From NCBI GenBank assembly GCA_001602435.1, contig CP012156.1:1632001-1696000 (forward strand): DNA of 64,000 nucleotides, given 5' to 3'. The notes below the pieces were generated by a model. That model did not search any database and was not told the origin of the DNA. It was given only the letters and a program-made list of their open reading frames with translations. The first letter of the stretch is position 1. The number at the start of each line of letters is the position of its first letter. Source of the DNA: Hyphomonadaceae bacterium UKL13-1 (GTDB lineage: Bacteria > Pseudomonadota > Alphaproteobacteria > Caulobacterales > Aquidulcibacteraceae). This document shows, piece by piece, positions 19,254 to 26,847 of the stretch. Made by a program: the position numbers and the translations under genes.

Positions 19254-20459
19254 ATGACAGACGCGACTGAGCCTTCCACCAGCGAACCGGAGTTTACGAT
19301 CCGGATCGTGAACCACATTGGAGATGTGGCGCGCGAAACATGGGATGGATTGGCCAATCCACCAGGCGTAGCCTTTGATCCCTTTGTGTCGTGGGACTTC
19401 TTGCAAGCTTTGGAAGAAAGTGGCTGTGCCACCAGTTTTACCGGCTGGGGTGGGCGGCACCTCTTATGTCTGGATGGGGCGCAGAATGTGGTTGGCCTCG
19501 TTCCGCTCTGGCTCAAGTCACACTCGCAGGGCGAATACATCTTCGACCATAATTTTGCGGAAGCTTGGCAGCGCGCTGGCGGGCGCTGGTATCCCAAACT
19601 GACCAGCGCGGTGCCCTTCACCCCGGTCCCCGGTCGGAGGCTTTTGGTGAAGCCAGACGAGGATGCGGGCCTGATCCGCGTGGCCCTGATCTCTGCGCTC
19701 GAGCAAATTGGTGCGCAAAGTGGGCTCGCGACCGTGCAGGTCAATTTCGCCAAGGATGACGACTTGGCCGCATTGGAGTCGTGCAACTGGTTATTGCGCG
19801 AAGATCGGCAGTTCCATTTCTTCAATCAGGGCTATCAAAGCTTTGACGATTTTCTGGCCGAGCTGTCTTCGGACAAGCGCAAGAATTTGCGGAAAGAGCG
19901 CGCCAAAGCCCAAGAAGGTCTTGAGATTTTGCGTCTCGCCGGGGCAGAAATCCAAGAAGATCATTGGGATCATTTCTTTGAATGCTATCAGGATACCGGC
20001 GCGCGAAAATGGGGCACGCCCTATCTAAACCGCCGTTTTTTTTCGCTTCTCGGTGAGCGGATGGCCGATCGCCTCGTGCTAATTCTGGCCAAGGATGGGG
20101 ATCGATATATTGCCTCGGCGCTGAACTTCTTGGGCTCGGATGCAATCTTTGGCCGCTGGTGGGGCCGATTGGAAGACCGGCCGTTCCTGCATTTTGAGCT
20201 CTGCTATTATCAAGCCATTGATGAAGCGATTGCGCGTGGCCTCGCTCGGGTTGAAGCGGGCGCGCAAGGTGGTCACAAGCTGGCGCGCGGCTATATGCCC
20301 GTCTCGACTTGGCAAGCAAGCTGGATCGCCGACCGAGGTCTACGGTCTGCAATTGCTGACTATCTGAAGCATGAGCGGGCGGCGATTGCCGATGATACCC
20401 ACTGGCTGACAGAACGGACCCCATTCCGACACGTCGTTCAACAGGTGGACAGACCTTAG
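19254..20459 (+). CDS. FemAB/peptidogalycan-type GNAT protein
   Basis: 401 residues from the ATG at 19254, which has AAGG six bases upstream; an upstream ATG (19221) has no such site. The sequence fits the FemAB-like, peptidogalycan biosynthesis/recognition family (double GNAT fold): FDPFVSWDFLQALEESGCA, a central EYIFDHNFAEAWQRAGG, VNFAKDDDLAALES, SSDKRKNLRKERAKAQEG, then the acceptor half with YLNRRFFSLLGERM and EAGAQGGHKLARGYMP. The family is linked to adding amino acids or acyl groups to envelope polymers, but no member in this group is well characterised. The C-terminal GAQGGHKLARGY is the strongest signature. Confidence 0.82.
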   Translation: MTDATEPSTSEPEFTIRIVNHIGDVARETWDGLANPPGVAFDPFVSWDFLQALEESGCATSFTGWGGRHLLCLDGAQNVVGLVPLWLKSHSQGEYIFDHNFAEAWQRAGGRWYPKLTSAVPFTPVPGRRLLVKPDEDAGLIRVALISALEQIGAQSGLATVQVNFAKDDDLAALESCNWLLREDRQFHFFNQGYQSFDDFLAELSSDKRKNLRKERAKAQEGLEILRLAGAEIQEDHWDHFFECYQDTGARKWGTPYLNRRFFSLLGERMADRLVLILAKDGDRYIASALNFLGSDAIFGRWWGRLEDRPFLHFELCYYQAIDEAIARGLARVEAGAQGGHKLARGYMPVSTWQASWIADRGLRSAIADYLKHERAAIADDTHWLTERTPFRHVVQQVDRP

Positions 20460-20545
20460 GTCATATTTTCGTTTTGCTTTCAAAACTATCGACGCATGTT
20501 AGCTTTACTCACGTTTGATAAATATAACAAAGATCGTGAGCAAAA

Positions 20546-20746
20546 ATGGGAAAGCATCAGCAAGATTTCGAGACGGCGCTCGCTGGCGATGAGCTGGCGC
20601 GGCAGACGTTTAGCTGGCTTGCCCCCAGCCACCGCCACGACTTTGTGAGCTGGATTGACGCCGCCGTTGCAGAGCGGGATCGGTTCACGCGCATTCAAGC
20701 CGCGGTCGACATTTTGGCAGGACGAGAAGCCGTCCGCCGTAATTAG
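20546..20746 (+). CDS. YdeI/OmpD-associated (OmdA) family, short
   Basis: A 66-residue protein containing the core motif of the OmdA family: SWLAPSHRHDFVSWIDAAVAERDRFTRIQAAVDILAGRE, matching the L-x-P-S-H-x-R/H-x-x-x-x-x-W-I pattern with the following arginine-rich helix. Full-length relatives carry an extra N-terminal domain; only the small C-terminal unit is present here, which also occurs as a free-standing protein. Function unknown. It follows the FemAB-like gene by 86 bases and precedes the HIT gene. Confidence 0.7.
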   Translation: MGKHQQDFETALAGDELARQTFSWLAPSHRHDFVSWIDAAVAERDRFTRIQAAVDILAGREAVRRN

Positions 20747-20829
20747 TTGGCATTGGCGAGCGGGATTGACCCCAGCACATTTCTGCTTTGATCGGAATCA
20801 CGCGAGGGTTCTCGGGAAAGGCCAATCCT

Positions 20830-21261
20830 ATGCATCTATCAAGCGCTTATGATCCCCAAAACATTTTTGCAAAGATTTTGCGCGGTGAAATGCCGTGCCT
20901 CAAAGTCTATGAAGATGCGGTCTGTCTGGCCTTTCTCGACATTTTCCCGCAGGGCCCCGGCCACACATTGGTGATCCCAAAGGTCGCGGCAACCAATCTC
21001 TTGACCCTGCCCGCCGACGCGCTGGGCCCCTATATGGTCAGTGTCCAAAAAGTCGCCAAGGCAGTCCAAAAAGCGTTTGAGGCAGACGGCTTGACCGTGT
21101 TTCAATTCAATGGCGCGGCGGGCGGCCAGACGGTCTTTCACCTTCACTTCCACATCATTCCGCGGCAAGAAGGCGTCGGCCTTAAGGGCCATGGGCAGGC
21201 TGGTAAGGCGTCTGAAGAAGACCTGATCGCCCAACAGGCTGCCATTATCGCAGCCTTTTAG
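20830..21261 (+). CDS. HIT-family protein (HinT-like)
   Basis: 143 residues from the ATG at 20830, preceded by AAAGG at a good distance; the frame is open from 20788 but without a site. It has the histidine triad HLHFHIIP, the N-terminal NIFAKILRGEMPCLKVYED typical of HinT-type nucleotide phosphoramidases, and the FPQGPGHTLVIPK segment. It should hydrolyse adenosine phosphoramidates or related nucleotides. Neighbours are unrelated small proteins, so its partner is not evident. Confidence 0.93.
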   Translation: MHLSSAYDPQNIFAKILRGEMPCLKVYEDAVCLAFLDIFPQGPGHTLVIPKVAATNLLTLPADALGPYMVSVQKVAKAVQKAFEADGLTVFQFNGAAGGQTVFHLHFHIIPRQEGVGLKGHGQAGKASEEDLIAQQAAIIAAF

Positions 21262-21273
21262 GCCCCCTGCCCG

Positions 21274-21981
21274 ATGGTTTATCGCACGATTGACGCCAAC
21301 CTTGTTCTACAAACGCTGGAGAAACTGCGCCTACGCATTGGTGAACGCTTCCCCCAAGCAGGCCTCGGCAAAGTCTGTGCAGAGCTTGCGGTCTTGGCAG
21401 GCGATACCCAAGCCAGGGTAACCGGCCTTGCCCAGCCCATGATCTGGATCCGGGTTGGCGTGGCGTTGGTATTGGCTATGGGGGCAGGTCTTGCCGCTTA
21501 TGGCATTCACGCAATTAGCTTTAGATCGGGGGAGGCCGAGATGCTGTCGCTGGTCTCGGCGCTTGAATCAGCGGTCAACCTTCTATTGGTGGTGGGTGCG
21601 GGGGTATTCTCGCTGACCAGCTTGGAGGCGCGCCTTAAGCGCCACACGGCCATGCGGGCGCTGCATGAGCTTCGCTCCATCATCCATGTCATCGACATGC
21701 ACCAATTGACCAAAGACCCCGTTATGTTTGGGGCTGCGCGCACCAAGGCAAGCCCGGATCATAAGCTCTCACCGTTCGAACTGGTGCGGTATCTGGATTA
21801 TTGCTCTGAGATGTTGTCTCTCTCTGGCAAGTTGGCGGCGCTCTATGCGCAGGACTTCAATGATCCCGATGTGATCGAAGCGGCTTCGGACATCGAACAA
21901 TTGGCGACCAATCTCTCGCAGAAAGTCTGGCAGAAAATCACGATTGTCCAAGCCAGCAATCCAGCCATGGGCCTCAGCTGA
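21274..21981 (+). CDS. Conserved hypothetical membrane protein
   Basis: 235 residues, unrecognised. Residues 1-55 are cytoplasmic-looking, followed by two hydrophobic helices (PMIWIRVGVALVLAMGAGLAAYG and SAVNLLLVVGAGVFSLTSLEARL) and a C-terminal helical region with conserved-looking LHELRSIIHVIDMHQLTKDP and LVRYLDYCSEMLSLSGKLAALYAQ. The LRSIIHVIDMHQLTKDP block looks like a motif shared with other proteobacterial membrane proteins but I cannot name it. It starts 12 bases after the HIT gene, so co-transcription is likely. Confidence 0.6.
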   Translation: MVYRTIDANLVLQTLEKLRLRIGERFPQAGLGKVCAELAVLAGDTQARVTGLAQPMIWIRVGVALVLAMGAGLAAYGIHAISFRSGEAEMLSLVSALESAVNLLLVVGAGVFSLTSLEARLKRHTAMRALHELRSIIHVIDMHQLTKDPVMFGAARTKASPDHKLSPFELVRYLDYCSEMLSLSGKLAALYAQDFNDPDVIEAASDIEQLATNLSQKVWQKITIVQASNPAMGLS

Positions 21982-22066
21982 TTTAGCTGACACGTCATTC
22001 AGATGCCCATTTAGGTAATTGTAACGACACCCGTGCCATAAAGCGCTCATCGCAGGAGTGGTGATT

Positions 22067-22927
22067 ATGGCGAACTGGGTAAGTCGGGCACTGGCAGACA
22101 TTGAAACACAGACCGAAAGCGTGTCTGGCGTTGCAGCCCTTCGGGCCGCCATGATGCAGGATGGTGTGATTGCGCAGGCCGAGGCGCGAACCTTGATCGC
22201 TATTCATCGTGCTGGCAAACGCCCCTCTGGCGAAGCAGGTTGGGCGGACCTCTTTGTCGAGGCCATGACCGACTATTACGCTTTGACGCGAGAAGTGCCG
22301 CACTATAGCGAAGATGAACTTACGCCAAACTGGTGTCACGCGATCAAACGGACACTCGACGCATTGACGTTTGATGCGCTTCCCGATGTTCCAGCCGAGC
22401 CCACCTATAACGAACGCCTCGCCGCTTTGGGCGTGACAGAAGCCGATGCGCAGGTCCTGATTGATGCCTTTGCCGCTGACGGGATGGTCCTGGACGCCAC
22501 AGAACTTCGCGTGCTGACGGCATTATTTGCGCGCGCTAATGTCTATCCGGCCAACTTGCGAAGTTTTGCATGGCGGGCGGTGCAGGCGAGCGTCTTGGCC
22601 GACAACACGATCCAAGCCCATGAGGTCAATCTGATAAGGTCGATGGTTATGGGCCCAGCCAGCCTGTCTGGTATCGCGGTAGACCGGGTTGAAGCAGATT
22701 TGCTGTGCGCGCTCGACCAAGCGGTCCCAGACGCTCAAAAAGATCTGAGCTGGGCGACTTTGTTTGCCCAAGGCATTGGCAATCATCTGTTGTTTGCAGG
22801 CGGCACGCCGGGCCGTCTGGATGCGGATGAACGCACCTGGCTGAATGAAAAGCTAAGCCACGGACCCACGGCCGCAACAAAAGCATTAGAAGCCTTTCTT
22901 GCGGCCGAGATCAGTTCAAACGCCTAA
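22067..22927 (+). CDS. Conserved hypothetical, three similar helical units (TerB-like look)
   Basis: 286 residues from the ATG at 22067, which has AGGAG eight bases upstream. No signal or membrane segment. The protein shows repeated helical units: AALRAAMMQDGVIAQAEARTL, then VLIDAFAADGMVLDATELRVLTALF, then a looser third copy ending in GRLDADERTWLNEKL. Each has an acidic D-G-x-x-x-x-x-E pattern that resembles the metal-binding helices of TerB-like domains. That is a fold impression only. The ORF ends 12 bases before the convergent clpA stop. Confidence 0.6.
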   Translation: MANWVSRALADIETQTESVSGVAALRAAMMQDGVIAQAEARTLIAIHRAGKRPSGEAGWADLFVEAMTDYYALTREVPHYSEDELTPNWCHAIKRTLDALTFDALPDVPAEPTYNERLAALGVTEADAQVLIDAFAADGMVLDATELRVLTALFARANVYPANLRSFAWRAVQASVLADNTIQAHEVNLIRSMVMGPASLSGIAVDRVEADLLCALDQAVPDAQKDLSWATLFAQGIGNHLLFAGGTPGRLDADERTWLNEKLSHGPTAATKALEAFLAAEISSNA

Positions 22928-22939
22928 AGCGCTCAAGCC

Positions 22940-25285
22940 TTAATTGCCTGAATCGGCATCTTCAGCTTCCGGCTGAGCTGCGCCCTTTTTACCGGGCTTT
23001 GGCAGCGCAGGCTCGAAAAAGAAGGTGAGTTGCTCTGCCTGCTCGCTTTCGACGTCGACGCGGACAAGGCCACCCTTCTTCAATTTGCCAAACAGCAATT
23101 CGTCTGCCAACGGCTTCTTGATATATTCTTGGATCAAGCGGCCCAACGGACGGGCACCCATGGCAGGATCATAGCCGCGGACGGCCAGCCAACTGCGCGC
23201 AGCATCGGTCAATTCAATCTCCACCTGACGATCCGCCAATTGCGCTTCCAATTGCAGGACGAACTTATCGACCACATTGGCAACAATCTCAGGCGTCAGC
23301 GCTTTGAAGTGAATGACCGCATCGAGGCGGTTGCGGAATTCAGGCGTGAACAAGCGCTTGATGGCTTCGCTCTCTTCATCATCCTTCTTGCCGCGACCAA
23401 AGCCGATGCCGTCCTTCGCTGCGTCCGAGGCACCGGCATTGGTTGTCATAATCAGCACGACATTGCGGAAGTCGACCTTCTTGCCATTGGCATCGGTCAG
23501 AGACCCATGATCCATGACTTGCAACAAGATGTTGTAGAGGTCTGGGTGGGCTTTTTCGATCTCGTCCAAGAGCAAGACGCAATGGGGATGCTGGTCGATG
23601 CCGTCGGTCAACAGACCGCCTTGGTCAAAACCGACATAGCCCGGAGGTGCGCCGATCAAACGGCTGACAGAGTGACGTTCCATATATTCGGACATGTCAA
23701 ACCGCAGCATTTCCACGCCCATCGTATTGGCCAATTGCTTGGCCGCTTCGGTCTTGCCGACGCCCGTAGGTCCCGAGAACAGGTAAGAGCCGATGGGCTT
23801 GTTGGGATCGCGCAAGCCCGCACGGGCTAGCTTGATGGAAGCTGCCAAGGCAGTCAAAGCCGCATCTTGACCAAACACCACCCGACGCAGATCGGTTTCC
23901 AAGGTCCGAAGCGCTTCGGTATCAGACTTGGTGACAGACTTAGATGGAATTCGGGCGATCTTGGCAACTACTGCCTCGATCTCCTTGACGCCAATTGTCT
24001 TTTTCCGCTTGCTCTCCGGCAAGAGCATTTGGCTTGCCCCGGTTTCATCGATCACGTCGATGGCTTTATCGGGCAATTTGCGGTCGCCAATATATTTCGC
24101 CGACAATTCAACGGCTGCCTTGATGGCTTCGGCCGTAAAGCGAACTTTGTGATGCTCTTCATAGGCCGACTTCAAGCCCAGAAGGATTTTCACCGTGTCG
24201 GGGATCGAAGGTTCAACCACGTCAATCTTTTGGAAGCGCCGCACCAAAGCACGGTCCTTCTCAAAATGCTGGCGATATTCCTTATACGTCGTCGAGCCCA
24301 TGCAGCGCATGGTGCCAGACTGAAGCGCGGGCTTTAGAAGGTTGGATGCATCCATCGCCCCACCGCTGGTGGCACCTGCCCCGATAACAGTGTGGATTTC
24401 GTCGATAAAGAGGATGGCATTGGGATGGGCTTCGAGTTCCTTCACCACTTGCTTCAGCCGTTCTTCAAAGTCACCGCGATAACGCGTGCCGGCCAAAAGC
24501 GCGCCCATGTCGAGCGAGAAGATGGTCGATTCAGAGAGAATATCTGGCACATCGCCTTCAACAATGCGGCGCGCCAAGCCTTCCGCGATGGCCGTTTTGC
24601 CAACGCCCGGGTCACCCACCAGCAAAGGATTGTTCTTCTGGCGGCGGCACAGGATCTGGATCGCGCGCTCGACTTCATCGACGCGACCAATCAGAGGATC
24701 GACCCGACCTTTGCGCGACTTTTCATTCAAATCGACACAATAAGTCGCCAAGGCTTCACCCGTGCTGGGCTTTTCCTTTGTGGTCGCGCTTTCTTCTTGC
24801 CGCTCTTCCGAAGCACCTTTGACGCGCTTTTGCTCAGTCATGCCGGGGCGCTTGGCTACACCATGAGAGATGAAATTGACCGCGTCATAGCGGGTCATGT
24901 CTTGTTCTTGCAGGAAGTAAGCTGCGTGGCTTTCGCGTTCCGAGAACAAGGCTACCAAAACGTTTGCCCCGGTCACTTCGGTACGACCCGAGCTTTCGAC
25001 ATGGATGACGGCGCGCTGGATGACGCGCTGAAAGCCTGCCGTCGGGCGCGCTTCGCTCTCACCGGAGACGATCAGATTTTTCAGTTCACCTTCAATGTAA
25101 CCGATCAAGTCCGCCTTGAGGCGATCCAAGTCGACATTGCAGGCCTTTAGAACATGGGCTGCATCTTCATCCTCAATCAGGGCGATCAGCAAATGTTCGA
25201 GAGTTGCATATTCATGCTTATGCTCATTAGCGAAAGCGATAGCACGGTGGAGCGATTGTTCTAGGCCGCGGGAGAATGATGGCAC
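22940..25285 (-). CDS. clpA: ATP-dependent Clp protease ATP-binding subunit ClpA
   Basis: 781 residues. AAA+ unfoldase that feeds substrates to ClpP. The N-terminal Clp repeat domain (LEHLLIALIEDEDAAHVL) binds ClpS. Two AAA+ modules follow, with Walker A motifs LLVGDPGVGKTAIAEG (first) and LFSGPTGVGKTEAAKQ (second) and the KRRHxE-like region between them. The C-terminal part ends with the GYDPAMGARPLGRLIQEYIKKPLADELLFG segment. A GTG start with GGAG six bases upstream lies three bases after the clpS stop, so clpS and clpA are coupled. Confidence 0.97.
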   Translation of the reverse strand: MPSFSRGLEQSLHRAIAFANEHKHEYATLEHLLIALIEDEDAAHVLKACNVDLDRLKADLIGYIEGELKNLIVSGESEARPTAGFQRVIQRAVIHVESSGRTEVTGANVLVALFSERESHAAYFLQEQDMTRYDAVNFISHGVAKRPGMTEQKRVKGASEERQEESATTKEKPSTGEALATYCVDLNEKSRKGRVDPLIGRVDEVERAIQILCRRQKNNPLLVGDPGVGKTAIAEGLARRIVEGDVPDILSESTIFSLDMGALLAGTRYRGDFEERLKQVVKELEAHPNAILFIDEIHTVIGAGATSGGAMDASNLLKPALQSGTMRCMGSTTYKEYRQHFEKDRALVRRFQKIDVVEPSIPDTVKILLGLKSAYEEHHKVRFTAEAIKAAVELSAKYIGDRKLPDKAIDVIDETGASQMLLPESKRKKTIGVKEIEAVVAKIARIPSKSVTKSDTEALRTLETDLRRVVFGQDAALTALAASIKLARAGLRDPNKPIGSYLFSGPTGVGKTEAAKQLANTMGVEMLRFDMSEYMERHSVSRLIGAPPGYVGFDQGGLLTDGIDQHPHCVLLLDEIEKAHPDLYNILLQVMDHGSLTDANGKKVDFRNVVLIMTTNAGASDAAKDGIGFGRGKKDDEESEAIKRLFTPEFRNRLDAVIHFKALTPEIVANVVDKFVLQLEAQLADRQVEIELTDAARSWLAVRGYDPAMGARPLGRLIQEYIKKPLADELLFGKLKKGGLVRVDVESEQAEQLTFFFEPALPKPGKKGAAQPEAEDADSGN

Positions 25286-25288
25286 GTT

Positions 25289-25654
25289 CTACTCCTTTTC
25301 CATGGTACATTGCAGGGGATGTTGATTGCGTCGCGCCAAATCTAGGACTTGGGCAACTTTAGTCTCAGCAACTTCGTAGGAATAAATGCCGCACACACCG
25401 ACCCCCGATTGATGCACATGCAACATAATACGTGTCGCACTCTCACGGGTTTTGTTGAAGAAGCGTTCTAATACATAAACGACAAACTCCATTGGCGTGT
25501 AGTCATCATTCAAAACCAACACCCGATAAAGTGAAGGCTTCTTTGTCTTTGGTTTTGCACGCGCAACAACGGCCGTACTGCGGCCGCCACCAGGGACATT
25601 CCCATCTGTGCCAAAACCATCATCGTCCATGTCGTCACCGCGTTCGTCGCTCAT
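25289..25654 (-). CDS. clpS: ClpS adaptor protein
   Basis: 121 residues from the ATG at 25654 (the frame is open further upstream, to 25720, but that segment is cysteine-rich and not ClpS-like). ClpS binds proteins with N-degron residues and hands them to ClpA. The core is intact: [24 protein letters not shown] and the C-terminal [24 protein letters not shown], which forms the ClpA- and substrate-binding surface. The N-terminal extension is acidic and glycine-rich, as in other alphaproteobacterial ClpS proteins. It is directly followed by clpA. Confidence 0.95.
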   Translation of the reverse strand: MSDERGDDMDDDGFGTDGNVPGGGRSTAVVARAKPKTKKPSLYRVLVLNDDYTPMEFVVYVLERFFNKTRESATRIMLHVHQSGVGVCGIYSYEVAETKVAQVLDLARRNQHPLQCTMEKE

Positions 25655-25674
25655 CTGATCAACCACTTCATGAC

Positions 25675-25690
25675 GTCTGCACTTGCAGAC
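25675..25690. promoter_or_regulatory. 16-bp palindrome upstream of clpS (CTGC-N4-GCAG)
   Basis: GTCTGCACTTGCAGAC is a perfect palindrome apart from its 4-base centre, 21 bases before the clpS start. Its core CTGCACTTGCAG matches the CTGC-N3-4-GCAG pattern described for the PHA-responsive repressor PhaR in Paracoccus. The 10-mer GCACTTGCAG occurs twice more, in front of the phasin gene (26488-26521). Confidence 0.35.
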
Positions 25691-25823
25691 ACTATGTTTG
25701 GGCTTCTTGAGGAAGCACAATCATTCTTTATAGATAAGTGCTTCGCGACGTTCTGGAAGCCTAAAACATGTGCAAGGGCTGGATAAGTTCGCAGCAGCCC
25801 TAAACTCCTGAGCATTAAGGCAC

Positions 25824-25857
25824 AAAAAAGGGTCCGAGACATGCCCGGACCCCTTTA
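25824..25857 (-). terminator. Rho-independent terminator after the phasin gene
   Basis: On the minus strand, AAAGGGGTCCG, a 9-base loop and CGGACCCTTTTTTG form a strong GC stem with a run of T residues, 19 bases past the phasin stop. It should keep phasin transcription from entering clpS. Confidence 0.85.
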
Positions 25858-25875
25858 ATTCTGGAGGCTATCCGC

Positions 25876-26418
25876 TTAGCGGGCAGATTGAATCGAGGAC
25901 CATACAGCGCTGGTACGCTCGCTGATTGGCTTGACCGATTCCTTCATGGCACCGAGCATCACGTCAGACACTTTGGTGAATTCTGCGAAATAGGTGCTCA
26001 TTGCCGACTTGGCATAGTCAGCTTGAATTTCGACGGCTTCTTGCAACGACTTCACGCCGCCCAAGCTCTTGGCGGTTTCGGTCGCAAGCGCTGCTGAGGA
26101 CTGAAGATAAGCCATGGAGATTTCCGAAGCTTGCTTCATGCCGTCCGCGGCAATTTTCGCCGAAGCGGTCATGGCTTCCATATTGGCCTTGCTGTGCACG
26201 AAGGCATCGCCAAAGCTGGCCTGCAGCTTTTCATAGCCGGCTTGAAAGGCTTCAGCGGTTGGGGTGATCACGGATTCGATCTTCTCTGACATGGTCAGTC
26301 TCTCCTCTTGGATTGGCTCGGGGGTACGTACGGGTTCTGAAATTTCAGTTGGGGAGGTCTTTGCCACGGCCTGTTTCGACACGTTTGAGGTCGCAGCGCG
26401 TTTTTTAGTGGTAGCCAT
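25876..26418 (-). CDS. Phasin-family granule protein
   Basis: 180 residues. The N-terminal 45 residues are Ala/Lys-rich (MATTKKRAATSNVSKQAVAK), typical of alphaproteobacterial phasins, and the rest is an amphipathic helical domain: ITPTAEAFQAGYEKLQASF, NMEAMTASAKIAADGMKQASE and VEIQADYAKSAMSTYFAEFTKVSDVM. Phasins coat polyhydroxyalkanoate granules. No PHA synthase is in the window. The start has GGAG at a good distance. The gene has its own terminator and a repeat-bearing upstream region, so it is probably regulated on its own. Confidence 0.9.
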   Translation of the reverse strand: MATTKKRAATSNVSKQAVAKTSPTEISEPVRTPEPIQEERLTMSEKIESVITPTAEAFQAGYEKLQASFGDAFVHSKANMEAMTASAKIAADGMKQASEISMAYLQSSAALATETAKSLGGVKSLQEAVEIQADYAKSAMSTYFAEFTKVSDVMLGAMKESVKPISERTSAVWSSIQSAR

Positions 26419-26487
26419 CGTGTCTCTCCGCGAAAAAGAATGTCAGTGCGGACAAAGCCGGTTTCTCCGCCCCCTCACTGCCCTATC

Positions 26488-26521
26488 TCGCACTTGCAGC
26501 ATGCACCTTCGCACTTGCAGC
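26488..26521. promoter_or_regulatory. Two 13-bp direct repeats upstream of the phasin gene
   Basis: TCGCACTTGCAGC occurs at 26488-26500 and again at 26509-26521, exactly 21 bases (two helical turns) apart. Read on the minus strand, toward the phasin, this is a TGC-rich block (GCTGCAAGTGCGA twice with TGCATGC between), like PhaR operator regions described for phasin promoters. The gene start is about 70 bases downstream on that strand. I infer a PHA-responsive operator. Confidence 0.45.
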
Positions 26522-26700
26522 GTCAAGCGTTTCTTGAGCAGATTGCCTCGATCTTGCGCAATTTTTTGGCCTTTAACGGGCCTAGACAAGCCAGCGCCCC
26601 CTTCCCTATTGTCGGCGGGTAACATGCGAACTTAGCTATAGACGGGGTCGAGCCTGCGACATGAATGGCTGCGATGACAGGTTCGTGCGGAGGAGTTTAA

Positions 26701-26811
26701 TTGACAGGGGTCAAAAGAATGCTCAAAAAAGCGGCGGCTTTCAATGTGCCCGCCCCAAAACGTAGTCCAGTCAACCGCTGGTCTGCTGCGTTAAGCCTAA
26801 GTAAACCATAA
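26701..26811 (+). CDS. Possible 36-residue small protein (TTG start)
   Basis: TTG at 26701 is preceded by a very strong GGAGGAG sequence five bases upstream and opens 36 codons to TAA: a basic peptide containing MLKKAAAFNVPAPKRSPVNR. It lies in the 430-base gap between the divergent phasin and DD-carboxypeptidase genes. No homology is recognised, and TTGACA could equally be a promoter element, so this is a low-confidence call. Otherwise the gap holds the repeat pair at 26488-26521 and the box at 26791-26806. Confidence 0.2.
   Translation: MTGVKRMLKKAAAFNVPAPKRSPVNRWSAALSLSKP
26791..26806 (+). promoter_or_regulatory. Candidate CtrA-like box before the DD-carboxypeptidase
   Basis: TTAAGCCTAAGTAAAC fits the CtrA pattern TTAA-N7-TTAAC with one mismatch in the second half-site. 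It is 41 bases before the chosen start codon of the DD-carboxypeptidase gene. A chance match is possible. Confidence 0.25.
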
Positions 26812-26847
26812 GGTTCATAGGCTAGCATCATGTGCTCGGAGACCAAC

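Noticed and set aside
23030..25150. Long plus-strand frames within clpA
   Set aside because: Shadows of clpA; they contain no domain and the codon pattern follows the minus-strand gene.
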